From the NCBI RefSeq assembly GCF_001426665.1, contig NZ_LMEY01000032.1, positions 1 through 64,000 on the forward strand: 64,000 nucleotides of DNA. The letters run 5' to 3'. Shown piece after piece: positions 17,550-27,515 of the stretch. The notes under the pieces are model-generated. The model saw nothing but the letters and a program-made list of their open reading frames with translations. It searched no databases and was not told the DNA's origin. The position numbers and the translations under genes were made by a program. The first letter of the stretch is position 1, and each line of letters starts with the position of its first letter. The stretch is from Rhizobium sp. Root1334 (GTDB taxonomy: Bacteria > Pseudomonadota > Alphaproteobacteria > Rhizobiales > Rhizobiaceae).

Positions 17550-18707
17550 TCACGCCAGCCAGCGGGCGATGCGATCCATCGCATCGACCATGTCGGCGCG
17601 TGCACCAGCATAGGAAAACCGCATCATGCGATGGCCTTCGACAGGATCGAAATCCAGCCCCGGCGTTGCCGCGACATTGATCTCAGCCAGCATCTTGCGG
17701 GCAAAATCCATGCTGTCATTGGTGAAACGGCTGACATCGGCATAGGCATAGAAAGCCCCGTCCATCGGCGAGGCGATGGTAAAGCCGATCTCCGGCAAGC
17801 GCTTCAGCAGCAGGTCGCGATTAACGCTATAGGACCCCTTGTAGACATCCAGTTCCGTCTCACAGCCGAGTGCCGCTTCAGCAGCGATCTGCGACAGTTC
17901 CGGCGGTGAGATGTAGAGGCTCTGGGCGATCCGCTCGAAGGCGCGGACCTGGGATTCGGGCAGGACCATCCAGCCGATCCGCCAGCCGGTCATGCAGTAG
18001 TATTTCGAGAACGAGTTGATAATCACGGCCTCGCCTGTCACCGCAAGTGCAGTCGTCTCTTCGCCGGCGAATGTCAGGCCATGGTAAATCTCGTCCGAGA
18101 TGAAGGCGATATTATTGTCGTGGCAATAGGAGGCAAGTGCTTTCAACCCTGCCCTGCCCGTGACCGTGCCGGTCGGATTGGCCGGGCTGGCGAGCAGAAC
18201 GCCGCTCAGCGGCCTTCCCGCCTTCTTGGCCGCAGCTTCCAGGTTCTGCGGCGTCAGCGTGAAACCGCTCTCGGCATCCGCTTCGACTTCCACAACAGTC
18301 AGGCCGAGGGCTGCCAGGATATTGCGATAGGCCGGATAACCCGGGCGGGCGATGGCCACGCAATCACCTGGATCGAACAGCGCCAGGAAGGCCAGATTGA
18401 AGCCGGCCGACGATCCCGTTGTCACGGCAACGCGCTGCGGGTCGATATCGACGCCATAGCGGGTGCGATAATGGCGAGCGATTGCCAGCCTCAATGACGA
18501 GGTGCCGAGCGCATCGGTATAGCCGAGGCGTCCGTGATCGAGTGCGGTTCGCGCGGCCTCCAGTGCGGCCTTCGGTGCGGGATGGCTCGGCTGGCCAACG
18601 GCCATCGAGATCACCGGATAACCCGCCTCGCGGCGTTTTGTAGCCTCGGCCAGAACGTCCATGGCATGGAACGGTTCGACGGAACTGCGAACGGAAAGGG
18701 GCTTCAA
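17550..18707 (-). CDS. PLP-dependent class I/II aminotransferase
   Basis: The protein (~385 residues) is an aspartate-aminotransferase-fold enzyme. It has PLP-binding signatures VTTGSSAGFNLAF, ASPANPTGTV, FISDEIYHGLTF and the Schiff-base lysine region INSFSKYYCMTGWRIGW, with the C-terminal arginine region MRFSYAG. The start is uncertain. The conserved part opens MKPLSVRSSVEPFHAMDV if TTG 18705-18707 is used, and a GAGG sits 8 nt before it. GTG 18713 and ATG 18785 are alternatives. The amino donor and acceptor cannot be named. It is divergent from the DsbA-like gene. Confidence 0.9.
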   Translation of the reverse strand: MKPLSVRSSVEPFHAMDVLAEATKRREAGYPVISMAVGQPSHPAPKAALEAARTALDHGRLGYTDALGTSSLRLAIARHYRTRYGVDIDPQRVAVTTGSSAGFNLAFLALFDPGDCVAIARPGYPAYRNILAALGLTVVEVEADAESGFTLTPQNLEAAAKKAGRPLSGVLLASPANPTGTVTGRAGLKALASYCHDNNIAFISDEIYHGLTFAGEETTALAVTGEAVIINSFSKYYCMTGWRIGWMVLPESQVRAFERIAQSLYISPPELSQIAAEAALGCETELDVYKGSYSVNRDLLLKRLPEIGFTIASPMDGAFYAYADVSRFTNDSMDFARKMLAEINVAATPGLDFDPVEGHRMMRFSYAGARADMVDAMDRIARWLA

Positions 18708-18927
18708 CGGCACATCCTCGATATTTTTGACGTGACAGGCATGTGCCTGATCGCAAAGGGCTTCACAAGTGCGCGAGCGCCGCATTTCCGCCGATTTTGC
18801 GGTTTCGTTTGGCGCCGCGCCACCCTATGGTCGGCGGCGATATTCTGTTGTCCTTCAAACACGCCTGTTGACGTGGCCTTAGTACTTGAACGACAGACTG
18901 CAGCAACGAAAGACAACGAGGACCATC

Positions 18928-19695
18928 ATGGCATTTAACGCCCGCAAGATCATCACCGCTTCGCTTATCCTGTTGACGGCAAGCGCCGCGACCACTCCGG
19001 TAGCTTACGCGCTGGATGCCAAACAGAAGCAGGAAATCGGTGACTTCATCCGGGAATACCTCGTCGCCAATCCGGAAATCCTGCTCGAGGCCCAGCAGTC
19101 GCTGAAGAAGAAGCAGGCCGACGAACAGTCGGCGCAGGCGCAGGCCGCCATCACCGACAATGAAAAGGCGATCTTCCAGTCGCCCTATGACGTGACGCTC
19201 GGCAATCCCAACGGCGATGTTACCATCGTCGAATTCTACGACTACAATTGCGGCTATTGCAAACGCGCCTTGTCCGACATGGAAACCATTCTCGAAAAGG
19301 ACAAGAACGTCCGCTTCGTCTTGAAGGAGCTGCCGATTCTCGGACCGGACTCGATGGCGGCGCATAAGGTCAGTACCGCATTCCGCGCCATCGCGCCGGA
19401 AAAATACGGTGATTTCCATCGCGCCCTGCTCGGCGGAGAAGACCGCGCCAACGAGGAGACCGCAATGGCGGTGGCGACCGGCCTTGGCGTTTCCGAAGCG
19501 GATCTGCGCAAGAAGATGGCAGAAAACACGCAGGACGACGCCGTCAGGGAAGTTTATACGCTGGCCAACGATCTCGGCATCACGGGCACTCCGTCCTACG
19601 TGATCGGCAAGGAAGCCGTCTACGGTGCCGTCGGCGCCGAAGAGATTGAAACGAAAGTCACCAACGTCCGTACCTGCGGCAAGACCGTTTGCTAA
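18928..19695 (+). CDS. Periplasmic DsbA-family thiol:disulfide oxidoreductase
   Basis: The 255-residue protein has a signal peptide (residues 1-29, ending PVAYALDA), a helical N-terminal segment of about 45 residues (KQEIGDFIREYLVANPEILL) and a thioredoxin fold. The redox motif CGYC lies at residues 108-111 (FYDYNCGYCKRAL), and a cis-proline follows in GITGTPSYVIG. The N-terminal helices resemble the oligomerisation region of ScsC/Com1-like proteins, so disulfide isomerase or scavenger activity is as plausible as oxidation. It acts in the periplasm. An ACGAGG site precedes the ATG. Confidence 0.92.
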   Translation: MAFNARKIITASLILLTASAATTPVAYALDAKQKQEIGDFIREYLVANPEILLEAQQSLKKKQADEQSAQAQAAITDNEKAIFQSPYDVTLGNPNGDVTIVEFYDYNCGYCKRALSDMETILEKDKNVRFVLKELPILGPDSMAAHKVSTAFRAIAPEKYGDFHRALLGGEDRANEETAMAVATGLGVSEADLRKKMAENTQDDAVREVYTLANDLGITGTPSYVIGKEAVYGAVGAEEIETKVTNVRTCGKTVC

Positions 19696-19816
19696 GCCCA
19701 CTTTGAGCAAAGCAGCCCGTTATGGCTTGTGGACAAATGCCGAGGGGGGTCAAAGGGCTTTTCCTCGGCTGTTCGCCGGTCTATAGGTAGCGCTCGACTA
19801 TCGGACCGGATCCCAT

Positions 19817-20263
19817 ATGCCATCGACCATTTTCGTGCTGAACGGCCCCAACCTCAACGCGCTCGGCAAACGCGAGCCCGGTATTTATGGGGGCCAGACA
19901 CTGGCCGACATCGAGGCGATGTGCGTCGAGCATGGCAATTTGCTGGGGCTCAATGTTGTCTGCCGCCAGAGCAATCATGAAGGCGACCTCATCGACTGGT
20001 TCCATGAAGCAGGCAGCGTCGCACAGGGCATCGCCATCAATGCCGGTGCCTACACCCACACATCGATCGCGCTGCACGATGCGGCCAAGGCGATCGGCAT
20101 TCCGGTCGTCGAAGTACATCTCTCCAATGTTCATGCCCGCGAGGAATTCCGGCACAAATCGATGCTGGCACCAGCGGCGAAGGGCGTGATTTGCGGCTTT
20201 GGCGCCGACAGTTACATTCTGGCGCTCAATGCGCTAAAGACACTCACACAACAGACGAAATAA
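19817..20263 (+). CDS. aroQ: Type II 3-dehydroquinate dehydratase
   Basis: The 148-residue protein starts [20 protein letters not shown], the signature of type II dehydroquinases. The tyrosine of the flexible lid is in REPGIYGG, and the catalytic His and substrate-binding region is [13 protein letters not shown] with [17 protein letters not shown]. It catalyses the third step of the shikimate pathway as a dodecamer. It is the first gene of aroQ-accB-accC-aat, with 23 nt to accB; aroQ-accBC linkage is widespread. Confidence 0.96.
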   Translation: MPSTIFVLNGPNLNALGKREPGIYGGQTLADIEAMCVEHGNLLGLNVVCRQSNHEGDLIDWFHEAGSVAQGIAINAGAYTHTSIALHDAAKAIGIPVVEVHLSNVHAREEFRHKSMLAPAAKGVICGFGADSYILALNALKTLTQQTK

Positions 20264-20286
20264 AAAGAACACGAGGCTCATATCCC

Positions 20287-20751
20287 ATGGCTGACAAGAA
20301 ACCCGGCATCGACCAGTCGCTGATCCGCGATCTCGCCAACATCCTGAACGAAACCGATCTCACCGAGATCGAAGTGGAACAGGACGATCTGCGTATCCGC
20401 GTTTCGCGCGCCGGTACGCCGCAATACGTGTCCGCTCCGGTTCCGGTCGCAGCACCGGCCCAGATCGCCTCCGCTGGCATTTCCGCGGTTTCGGCTGCGG
20501 AACCCGCACGGACCTCCAAGAACGCGGTTACCGCACCGATGGTCGGCACGGCCTACCTGTCGCCTGCCCCCGGCTCGCGTCCGTTCGTTGAAGTCGGCGC
20601 GACCGTCAAGGAAGGCCAGACCATCCTGATCATCGAAGCCATGAAGACGATGAACCAGATTCCGGCGCCGCGCTCCGGCAAGGTCACCGAAATCCTCGTT
20701 GAAGACGGCGCACCGGTCGAATACGGCGAAGCGCTTGTCGTCATAGAATAG
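20287..20751 (+). CDS. accB: Biotin carboxyl carrier protein of acetyl-CoA carboxylase
   Basis: The 154-residue protein has an N-terminal helical region (SLIRDLANILNETDLTEIEV), a Pro/Ala linker and a C-terminal biotinyl domain. The biotin lysine is K120 in EAMKTMNQI. It carries CO2 from AccC to the carboxyltransferase for malonyl-CoA synthesis. It is 9 nt upstream of accC. The start at 20287 has an ACGAGG site upstream; an in-frame extension to 20191 overlaps aroQ and is rejected. Confidence 0.97.
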   Translation: MADKKPGIDQSLIRDLANILNETDLTEIEVEQDDLRIRVSRAGTPQYVSAPVPVAAPAQIASAGISAVSAAEPARTSKNAVTAPMVGTAYLSPAPGSRPFVEVGATVKEGQTILIIEAMKTMNQIPAPRSGKVTEILVEDGAPVEYGEALVVIE

Positions 20752-20760
20752 GCCGCGCCG

Positions 20761-22104
20761 ATGATTTCAAAGATCCTCATCGCCAATCGCGGCGAAATCG
20801 CCCTTCGGGTGTTGCGCGCCTGCAAGGAACTCGGCATCGCCACCGTTGCGGTTCATTCGACCGCCGACGCCAATGCGATGCACGTGCGCCTTGCCGACGA
20901 GAGCGTCTGCATCGGCCCGCCGCCATCGCGCGACAGCTATCTGAACATTCACCAGATCGTTGCCGCCTGCGAGATCACCGGCGCCGACGCCGTGCATCCG
21001 GGGTACGGTTTCCTGTCGGAAAATGCCAAGTTCGCCGATATCCTCGACGCGCACGGCATTACCTTCATCGGACCGACCGCCGATCACATCCGCATCATGG
21101 GTGACAAGATCACCGCGAAGGAAACCGCGAAATCGCTCGGTATTCCTGTCGTTCCGGGCTCTGCCGGCGAAGTGAAGCCGGAAAACGCGCTGGAAATCGC
21201 CCGCGAAATCGGCTTCCCCGTGCTGATCAAGGCGACTGCCGGCGGCGGCGGTCGCGGCATGAAAGTGGCAAAGAACGAGGAAGAACTTTCCGAGGCAGTA
21301 TCGACCGCCCGTGCCGAGGCGCTTGCCGCTTTCGGCAATGACGCCGTCTACATGGAAAAGTATCTCGGCAAGCCGCGCCATATCGAGGTCCAGGTCGTCG
21401 GCGACGGTGAAGGCAATGCCATTCATCTCGGCGAACGCGACTGCTCGCTGCAGCGCCGCCACCAGAAGGTCTGGGAAGAAGCCAATTCACCGGCGCTCAA
21501 TGTCGAGCAGCGGATGAAGATCGGCGAAATCTGCGCTGATGCCATGCGCAAGCTGAAATACCGCGGCGCCGGCACGATCGAATTCCTCTACGAAAACGGC
21601 GAGTTCTTCTTCATCGAGATGAACACCCGCCTGCAGGTCGAGCATCCGATCACCGAAGCCATCACCGGTATCGACCTCGTTCACGAGCAGATCCGCGTTG
21701 CTTCCGGCGGTGGTCTCTCGGTGACGCAGGACGAGATCGTCTTTTCCGGCCATGCCATCGAATGCCGTATCAATGCCGAGGATGCGCGCACCTTCGTGCC
21801 CTCGCCCGGCACGATCACGCATTTCCATGCGCCGGGTGGCCTTGGTGTTCGCGTCGATTCGGGCGTCTATCAGGGCTACAAGATCCCGCCCTATTACGAC
21901 AGCCTGATCGGCAAGCTGATCGTGCACGGACGCACCCGCGTCGAGTGCATGATGCGCCTGCGCCGCGTGCTCGATGAATTCGTCATCGATGGCGTCAAGA
22001 CGACCTTGCCTCTGTTCCAGGACCTGATCAACAATCAGGACATCGCCAACGGCGACTACGATATCCATTGGCTGGAAAACTACCTGGCCAAATCGGCCGA
22101 ATGA
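20761..22104 (+). CDS. accC: Biotin carboxylase subunit of acetyl-CoA carboxylase
   Basis: The 447-residue ATP-grasp enzyme starts [20 protein letters not shown]. It has the glycine-rich ATP loop [12 protein letters not shown], the metal-binding [16 protein letters not shown] and the C-terminal domain with the conserved [12 protein letters not shown]. It carboxylates biotin on AccB with bicarbonate and ATP. Length and motifs are complete. It ends 8 nt before aat, so aroQ-accB-accC-aat is probably one operon. Confidence 0.98.
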   Translation: MISKILIANRGEIALRVLRACKELGIATVAVHSTADANAMHVRLADESVCIGPPPSRDSYLNIHQIVAACEITGADAVHPGYGFLSENAKFADILDAHGITFIGPTADHIRIMGDKITAKETAKSLGIPVVPGSAGEVKPENALEIAREIGFPVLIKATAGGGGRGMKVAKNEEELSEAVSTARAEALAAFGNDAVYMEKYLGKPRHIEVQVVGDGEGNAIHLGERDCSLQRRHQKVWEEANSPALNVEQRMKIGEICADAMRKLKYRGAGTIEFLYENGEFFFIEMNTRLQVEHPITEAITGIDLVHEQIRVASGGGLSVTQDEIVFSGHAIECRINAEDARTFVPSPGTITHFHAPGGLGVRVDSGVYQGYKIPPYYDSLIGKLIVHGRTRVECMMRLRRVLDEFVIDGVKTTLPLFQDLINNQDIANGDYDIHWLENYLAKSAE

Positions 22105-22112
22105 GGTTTTGA

Positions 22113-22727
22113 ATGAAAGGGACCCGCAGCAGGCAGCCGGACATTACACCGGATTTGCTGTTGCGGGCCTATTCCATCGGGCTGTTCCCGATGGCCGACA
22201 GCGCTGACGATCCCGAATTGTTCTGGGTCGAGCCCGAATTGCGCGGCATCATCCCGCTCGACGATTTCCACGTTTCCAAAAGCCTTGCCAAGACGATCCG
22301 CCGCGTACCGTTCGATATCCGTTACGACACGGCGTTCGAACATGTCATGGAAGGATGCGCCGCCCCTGCCCCGGATCGCCCGACCACCTGGATCAACGCC
22401 AAGATCCGCTCGCTCTACACGACGCTGCACAGCATGGGCCACGCGCATAGTGTCGAGGCATGGGAGAACGATGAGCTGGTCGGCGGCCTCTACGGCGTCT
22501 CGCTCGGCTCGGCCTTCTTCGGCGAAAGCATGTTTTCACGCCGCACGGACGCCTCGAAGATCTGCCTTGTGCATCTGGTCGAACGTTTGCGAAAGCGGGG
22601 CTTTCTCCTGCTCGACACACAATTCACCACCGAGCATTTGAAGAATTTTGGCGCGATCGACGTGCCGAAGGCGCGCTATGAAAAGATGCTGGCGCGCGCA
22701 ATCGCAACGCCGCATCTGAAATTCTGA
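22113..22727 (+). CDS. aat: Leucyl/phenylalanyl-tRNA-protein transferase
   Basis: The 204-residue protein has the family signatures [57 protein letters not shown] and the closing [16 protein letters not shown]. It adds Leu or Phe to N-terminal Lys/Arg of proteins, creating N-degrons for ClpS/ClpAP. It is the last gene of the accBC operon, converging on the DUF2155 gene. Confidence 0.96.
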   Translation: MKGTRSRQPDITPDLLLRAYSIGLFPMADSADDPELFWVEPELRGIIPLDDFHVSKSLAKTIRRVPFDIRYDTAFEHVMEGCAAPAPDRPTTWINAKIRSLYTTLHSMGHAHSVEAWENDELVGGLYGVSLGSAFFGESMFSRRTDASKICLVHLVERLRKRGFLLLDTQFTTEHLKNFGAIDVPKARYEKMLARAIATPHLKF

Positions 22728-22757
22728 CAATCGAAAACTGGGTTGCCGAAAACCGGT

Positions 22758-23210
22758 TTACTGCTTGGCTGCGGAATCCGGTGGCGGCAGGTCGGATTTT
22801 GCCTTGCAGCTGTTCAGCCAGACGTCGTAGACGGGGTGCTCGACGGCATTCAGGCCCGGGCTGTCGGCAAACATCCAGCCGGTGAAGATGCGGCGGATCT
22901 TGCGGTCGAGCGTGATCTCGTCGACTTCGACGAACGTGTCGGTCTTCGGCGCTTCGGTATCGTCGCGGCTATAACAGACGCGCGGCGTCACCTGCAGCGC
23001 GCCGAACTGCACGGTTTCGCCGATATAGACATCAAAGGTGGTAATGCGGCCGGTGATCTTATCGATGCCGGAAAAGACGGCGACCGGATTGGTAATTCGG
23101 GCTGCGTCGGCGGCCGTCACCATGGAAAGAACGGCGGTGCCGGCAATCGCGAACAGCGAGGCTGCCGCAAAAAACCGGCGCTTTAGAATTCGCTGACTTG
23201 AAACTACCAT
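22758..23210 (-). CDS. DUF2155 family periplasmic protein
   Basis: The 150-residue protein has a signal peptide (residues ~1-36, ending TAADAAR) and a DUF2155 domain with AVFSGIDKITGRITTFDVYI, FGALQVTPRVCYSRDDTEAP and IFTGWMFADSPGLNAVEHPVYDVWL. Two cysteines (PRVCYS, LNSCKA) may pair. The start is ATG 23210; a GTG frame extends to 23249. The family is common in alphaproteobacteria next to aat and NDUFA12 homologues, but its function is unknown. Confidence 0.9.
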   Translation of the reverse strand: MVVSSQRILKRRFFAAASLFAIAGTAVLSMVTAADAARITNPVAVFSGIDKITGRITTFDVYIGETVQFGALQVTPRVCYSRDDTEAPKTDTFVEVDEITLDRKIRRIFTGWMFADSPGLNAVEHPVYDVWLNSCKAKSDLPPPDSAAKQ

Positions 23211-23331
23211 TCTAACGCCCGTCTCCCGCGCAATCCCCGGCCATATCACCGGGTATCAGGCGCTAAACATCAAATGTGGCCGCGGCATGATGCCTGCGGT
23301 GCAATCGCGAACAACTGTTTGCAGATCCGGT

Positions 23332-23727
23332 TCAGGAGCGTGGCGTCCAGGCATCATAGTCGCCGGTGACGCGCGGACGCTCGCCGGTGGCGTTGATCGA
23401 GCCCGGCGGCCGGTAGGCCTGAGCGGAGCCAGTGCCGTTCGGCTGGTGCGGCTTCTGCCACTCGCGCGCCTTGTAGCTTTCATCAGCCGGCGAAACGTCG
23501 GTGCGGTGATGCATCCAGCCGTGCCAGCCCGGAGGGATGGCGGAAGCGTCGGCATAACCGTTGTAGATCACCCAGCGGCGCGTGCGGCCTTCGGAGTCCT
23601 TGCCACCCTGATAATAGACATTACCGGCCGCATCTTCGCCCACCCTTTTGCCGAAGCGCCAGGTGTGAAAGCGGGTACCGATCGTCTGTCCATTCCACCA
23701 GGTAAAAATCTGCAGCAGAGACTTCAT
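23332..23727 (-). CDS. NDUFA12-family accessory protein of NADH:ubiquinone oxidoreductase
   Basis: The 131-residue protein starts MKSLLQIFTWWNGQTIGTRF. It contains the family core VGEDAAGNVYYQGG, RRWVIYNGYADASAIPPGWHGWMHH and YKAREWQKPHQPN. NDUFA12 (B17.2) homologues are supernumerary complex I subunits shared by mitochondria and alphaproteobacteria. They are located on the cytoplasmic/matrix side. The C-terminus is proline-rich. It lies 121 bp upstream of the DUF2155 gene on the same strand. Confidence 0.94.
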   Translation of the reverse strand: MKSLLQIFTWWNGQTIGTRFHTWRFGKRVGEDAAGNVYYQGGKDSEGRTRRWVIYNGYADASAIPPGWHGWMHHRTDVSPADESYKAREWQKPHQPNGTGSAQAYRPPGSINATGERPRVTGDYDAWTPRS

Positions 23728-23833
23728 GATGTCCGTCCTTGACCGCGCCAAACAATGCGCGGAATGTCCTAGAATACTGCCCCGCTTATGCCGCGCAGGC
23801 CGCCGCTTGTCCAGCGTTTCCGTGGCAAAGCCG

Positions 23834-24307
23834 CTATTTCAACCGAATCTTGAAGGCCAGATGCGAAGGTTCGAACCCGACCCGCTCGTAGAACCGGTGA
23901 GCATCGACACGCGCCTTGTTTGAACTCAGCTGGATCTTGGAAAGACCCTGCTGACGGGCTGATTCGATGGCAAACCGCATCATTGTCTCTCCAATCCCCC
24001 TGCCACGCATATCCTTCCGGGTCTGCACCGCTTCGATCAGCAGGTTGGAGCTACCCCGGCCGGAGAGTGTCGTCAGCACCGTGGTTTGAAACGTACCGAC
24101 CACCGCGCCATCAAGTTCGGCGACATAGAGCGACTCGTTCGGTGTGGCGATGATCCGGTCAAATGCTGCGAGATAGTCAGGGAAGGCATCTGGAGCGGTG
24201 GTATCGCCATGACCGCCGATCATGTCGGCAGCGAATAGGGCGATGATGTCGGTGAGGTCTTCGCGTTTGGCCAGCCTGATCGACACATTGAGCTTTGGTG
24301 CGTGCAT
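23834..24307 (-). CDS. GNAT-family N-acetyltransferase
   Basis: The 157-residue protein has a GNAT fold with an N-terminal strand SIRLAKREDLTDIIALF and the acetyl-CoA-binding motif A (RKDMRGRGIGETMMRFAIE). The C-terminal motif is RFYERVGFEPSHLAFKIRL. The segment SSNKARVDAHRFYERVGF is typical of enzymes acting on small molecules or peptides, but the substrate is unknown. It precedes NDUFA12 and follows another GNAT gene on the same strand. Confidence 0.88.
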   Translation of the reverse strand: MHAPKLNVSIRLAKREDLTDIIALFAADMIGGHGDTTAPDAFPDYLAAFDRIIATPNESLYVAELDGAVVGTFQTTVLTTLSGRGSSNLLIEAVQTRKDMRGRGIGETMMRFAIESARQQGLSKIQLSSNKARVDAHRFYERVGFEPSHLAFKIRLK

Positions 24308-24394
24308 GTCTTCCGATTCCCGATTTCTACCCGTGGCTTGCCAGCGGATGAAGAAGGAAATGTGACAAGGGCGCGGCCAGCACTCAGCTCAGCC

Positions 24395-24880
24395 TCAGTC
24401 GAGAGGCTTTTCCATCACGATCGTCGCAATGCCCCAGGTATCTGTTCCGGTCCCTGCCCTGACGAAGCCATGCGCCTCGTAGAACCCGATGGCTTTCGCG
24501 TTGTTCTCCTCGACTTCCACCAGCATCGTACCTGCATAAGGGAAACAGGTTTCGAGTTCGGCGAAGATATCGCGGGCAATTCCCTGCCGCTGGAATTGCG
24601 GCAGGACATAAAGTTGGTGCAACACGGCAGTTTCATGCAGCGTTTCCGACATGGAGGCAAAGCCCATACCGCCGAGCACCTTGCCGTCGTCGGCGACAAG
24701 GAATTCGCCGTTCTTGCGTTGAAGATTGGCCTTCAGCGCCGCCACGGAGTGCCACTTCGCCGTCATCTCGTTGATTTTTTCGGCACCGTATTGCGCATCA
24801 TAGGTGGCGTGGGCAGTCTCGCCGAGAAGCGCCGAGACTTTCGCCAGATCCCGCTCCGTGGCTGTGCGGACGAAGAACAT
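24395..24880 (-). CDS. GNAT-family N-acetyltransferase
   Basis: The 161-residue protein has motif A LPQFQRQGIARDIFAELE and the C-terminal NNAKAIGFYEAHGFVRAG characteristic of GNAT enzymes. The start MFFVRTATERDLAKVSALLG is conserved in the family. It is 62 bp downstream of gatB on the same strand and may be co-transcribed. The substrate is unknown. Confidence 0.88.
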   Translation of the reverse strand: MFFVRTATERDLAKVSALLGETAHATYDAQYGAEKINEMTAKWHSVAALKANLQRKNGEFLVADDGKVLGGMGFASMSETLHETAVLHQLYVLPQFQRQGIARDIFAELETCFPYAGTMLVEVEENNAKAIGFYEAHGFVRAGTGTDTWGIATIVMEKPLD

Positions 24881-24942
24881 GTTTTGGGCCTTTCAATCGC
24901 AATTCCGGACGGAAAACCGCGTCACACTTTTCCTGGAATTGC

Positions 24943-26445
24943 TCAGTCCTCGATGCCGAGCTTGGCCTTGACCAGCGCCTGCACGGCCTGCGGGTTGGCC
25001 TTGCCACCGGTTGATTTCATCACCTGACCAACAAACCAGCCGGCCAGCGACGGCTTGGCCTGAACCTTGGCGACCTGATCCGGATTGGCGGCAATGATTT
25101 CGTCGACGGCCTTTTCGATGGCGCCAGTGTCTGTCACCTGCTTCATGCCACGGCTTTCGACCAGCTCGGCCGGGTCACCGCCCTCGGTCCAGACGATTTC
25201 GAATAGGTCCTTGGCGATCTTGCCGGAGATGACTTCCGACTTGATAAGGTCCAGGATGCCGCCGAGCTGGGCCGGCGAAACCGGAGTCTCTTCAATGGCT
25301 TTGCCAGCTTTGTTCAAGGCGCCGAGCAAGTCATTGATCACCCAGTTGGCGGCAATCTTGCCGTCGCGGCCAGCGGCTACAGCCTCGAAATAATCCGCAA
25401 TCGCCTTTTCCGAAACGAGCACGGAAGCATCGTAGACGGAGAGACCGAGATCGCGGACAAACCGCTCCTTCTTGTCATCGGGCAGTTCCGGCAGATCGGC
25501 CTTCAGCGCCTCAACGAACGCATCGTCGAATTCCAGTGGCAACAGGTCCGGATCGGGGAAATAGCGGTAATCATGCGCATCTTCCTTGGTGCGCATCGAG
25601 CGGGTCTCGCCCTTGTTCGGGTCGAACAGGCGGGTTTCCTGATCGATCGAGCCGCCCTCTTCCAGAATGCCGATCTGACGGCGGGCTTCGTATTCGATCG
25701 CCTGACCAATGAAACGGATGGAGTTGACGTTCTTGATTTCACAGCGCGTGCCAAAGCCTTCGCCCGGGCGGCGCACGGAAACGTTGACGTCGGCGCGCAT
25801 CGAGCCTTCGTCCATGTTGCCGTCACAGGTGCCGAGATAGCGCACGATCGAGCGCAGCTTGGTCATATAGGCCTTGGCCTCATCCGACGAGCGCATGTCC
25901 GGCTTGGAGACGATTTCCATCAGCGCCACGCCGGACCGGTTAAGATCGACATAGGACATGGTCGGGCTCTGGTCGTGCATCGACTTGCCTGCGTCCTGTT
26001 CCAGATGCAGGCGTTCGATGCCGATCTCGACATCCTCGAACTGGCCTTGGCGGTCCGGGCCGACCGAGATGACGATCTGGCCTTCGCCGACGATCGGATC
26101 CTTGAACTGGGAAATCTGGTAGCCCTGCGGCAGATCCGGATAGAAATAGTTCTTGCGGTCGAAGATCGAACGCTTGTTGATCTGCGCCTTGAGGCCAAGA
26201 CCGGTGCGCACGGCCTGCTTGACGCATTCTTCGTTGATGACGGGCAGCATGCCAGGCATGGCGGCATCGACCAGCGACACATTGGAATTCGGCGCATTGC
26301 CGAACGTTGTCGAGGCACCCGAGAACAGTTTCGAATTGCTGAGCACCTGCGCATGGACTTCCATGCCGATGATAACTTCCCAATCGCCAGTGGCGCCAGG
26401 AATATAGCGTTTCGGTTCGGAGATGCGGACGTCGACGAGTGTCAT
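24943..26445 (-). CDS. gatB: Aspartyl/glutamyl-tRNA(Asn/Gln) amidotransferase subunit B
   Basis: The 500-residue protein starts [20 protein letters not shown]. It has the GatB signature [38 protein letters not shown], the DVNRSG-type [19 protein letters not shown], and a C-terminal GatB/YqeY tRNA-binding domain ([19 protein letters not shown]). With GatA and GatC it converts mischarged Glu-tRNA(Gln) to Gln-tRNA(Gln). ATG 26445 has a GAAGAGC site upstream; the long frame to 26712 is rejected. It is separated from gatCA by 3.5 kb of other genes. Confidence 0.97.
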   Translation of the reverse strand: MTLVDVRISEPKRYIPGATGDWEVIIGMEVHAQVLSNSKLFSGASTTFGNAPNSNVSLVDAAMPGMLPVINEECVKQAVRTGLGLKAQINKRSIFDRKNYFYPDLPQGYQISQFKDPIVGEGQIVISVGPDRQGQFEDVEIGIERLHLEQDAGKSMHDQSPTMSYVDLNRSGVALMEIVSKPDMRSSDEAKAYMTKLRSIVRYLGTCDGNMDEGSMRADVNVSVRRPGEGFGTRCEIKNVNSIRFIGQAIEYEARRQIGILEEGGSIDQETRLFDPNKGETRSMRTKEDAHDYRYFPDPDLLPLEFDDAFVEALKADLPELPDDKKERFVRDLGLSVYDASVLVSEKAIADYFEAVAAGRDGKIAANWVINDLLGALNKAGKAIEETPVSPAQLGGILDLIKSEVISGKIAKDLFEIVWTEGGDPAELVESRGMKQVTDTGAIEKAVDEIIAANPDQVAKVQAKPSLAGWFVGQVMKSTGGKANPQAVQALVKAKLGIED

Positions 26446-26593
26446 GGAATGCTCTTCTTTAAGCTTCAATTCGTGTGTCTCTGGGTAGAACAATTGGCTA
26501 TGGCGTGCAAGGCTTGTCACATCCGGTGTGACGGTTTGGGCCTTATCGCCGGGCGTTTGCGATCTGTTCAATTTTTTGCGGCACTCTATCGGC

Positions 26594-26902
26594 ATGACCA
26601 CCTGTCTCTCGCTCATCGCCCTGTTTCTTGTCTTGAACATCGTGACGTTCTGCGTCTTCTGGTGGGATAAGGCTGCGGCGCGCGGCGGAAAATGGCGCGT
26701 TCCGGAAAACAAGCTTTTAAGCCTGGCGTTTCTCGGAGGAAGCCTCGGCGCCTTTGCCGCCCAGCGGCTGTTGCGTCACAAGACGCGCAAGGAACCCTTC
26801 CGCACCCGACTGACGGCGATCCTCGTTCTGCACGCCGCCGTTGCCTCCGTGGGACTTCTGGCTCTGCCATGGGTGCTCGCCGGCCATGTTTTTCATTCTT
26901 GA
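26594..26902 (+). CDS. DUF1294 family membrane protein
   Basis: The 102-residue protein has three or four hydrophobic helices ([61 protein letters not shown]) and the family core [17 protein letters not shown] ... [10 protein letters not shown]...[11 protein letters not shown]1294 domains occur alone or fused to cold-shock domains; function unknown. It is divergent from gatB. Confidence 0.9.
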   Translation: MTTCLSLIALFLVLNIVTFCVFWWDKAAARGGKWRVPENKLLSLAFLGGSLGAFAAQRLLRHKTRKEPFRTRLTAILVLHAAVASVGLLALPWVLAGHVFHS

Positions 26903-26948
26903 AGGCTGCCTCACCGCTGACTGATTTCCCTCACCTGGCCATCGCAAC

Positions 26949-26984
26949 TTGACTTACGCCTCGATTCGTAACTATTATTATTAC
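26949..26984 (+). promoter_or_regulatory. Promoter of the Rrf2 regulator gene, with overlapping inverted repeat
   Basis: TTGACT (26949-26954), an 18-nt spacer and TATTAT (26973-26978) form a near-consensus sigma-70 promoter. GTAA-N9-TTAC (26968-26984) overlaps the -10 box and could be the Rrf2 operator for autoregulation. Expected initiation falls at about the A of the ATG at 26985, and there is no Shine-Dalgarno, so the mRNA may be leaderless. Confidence 0.6.
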
Positions 26985-27437
26985 ATGAAAAGAAACAGCC
27001 GACTTTCCGCAGTGCTGCATGCGCTGCTCCATATGGCAGAACGCGAGCGCCCGATGACGTCGGACGAGCTGGCCGCCTGCCTGCAGACAAATCCTGTCGT
27101 TGTCCGGCGTACCATGGCCGGACTGCGCGAAGCAGGTCTCGTCACCTCCGGCCGCGGCCATGGCGGCGGCTGGACGCTTGCACGGCCGTTGGACGATGTA
27201 ACCATGCGCGACATCTATACAGCACTTGGCGAACCGATGCTCTTCCAGATGGGCAACGCCATGGAAAACCCTGCTTGCCTTGTCGAACAGGCGGTCAACC
27301 ACGCGCTTGACGACGCTTTTCGCGATGCCGAGGCCATGCTGATTGCACGGCTTGGCGAGGTGACGCTCGCAACCCTCGCCGCTGACTTCAAACGGCGCTT
27401 TGCCGAACATCGGGCCGCACTGAACCAGCCCGGCTGA
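26985..27437 (+). CDS. Rrf2-family transcriptional regulator
   Basis: The 150-residue protein has an N-terminal winged helix (SRLSAVLHALLHMAERERPM, then TSDELAACLQTNPVVVRRTM, GLREAGLVTSGRGHGGGWTL) characteristic of Rrf2 proteins. The C-terminal region has only one cysteine (C98, NPACLVE) and one more in the helix region (C32). It therefore lacks the three-Cys Fe-S cluster of IscR/NsrR and may sense redox state by thiols, as CymR/YwnA-like members do. It lies 78 bp upstream of a flavoprotein gene that it probably controls. The ATG has no Shine-Dalgarno. Confidence 0.9.
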   Translation: MKRNSRLSAVLHALLHMAERERPMTSDELAACLQTNPVVVRRTMAGLREAGLVTSGRGHGGGWTLARPLDDVTMRDIYTALGEPMLFQMGNAMENPACLVEQAVNHALDDAFRDAEAMLIARLGEVTLATLAADFKRRFAEHRAALNQPG

Positions 27438-27515
27438 CATTCAACACCGACAAAAAGTCTCCCGCCCCCGGACTTCCCAAAACTTCCGGCGGGCGGAGCT
27501 ATGGAAGGAACAAGC

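Noticed and set aside
22735-22765. GAAAACTGGGTTGCCGAAAACC partial repeat after aat
   Set aside because: Too short and imperfect to call as an element or terminator; no T run follows.
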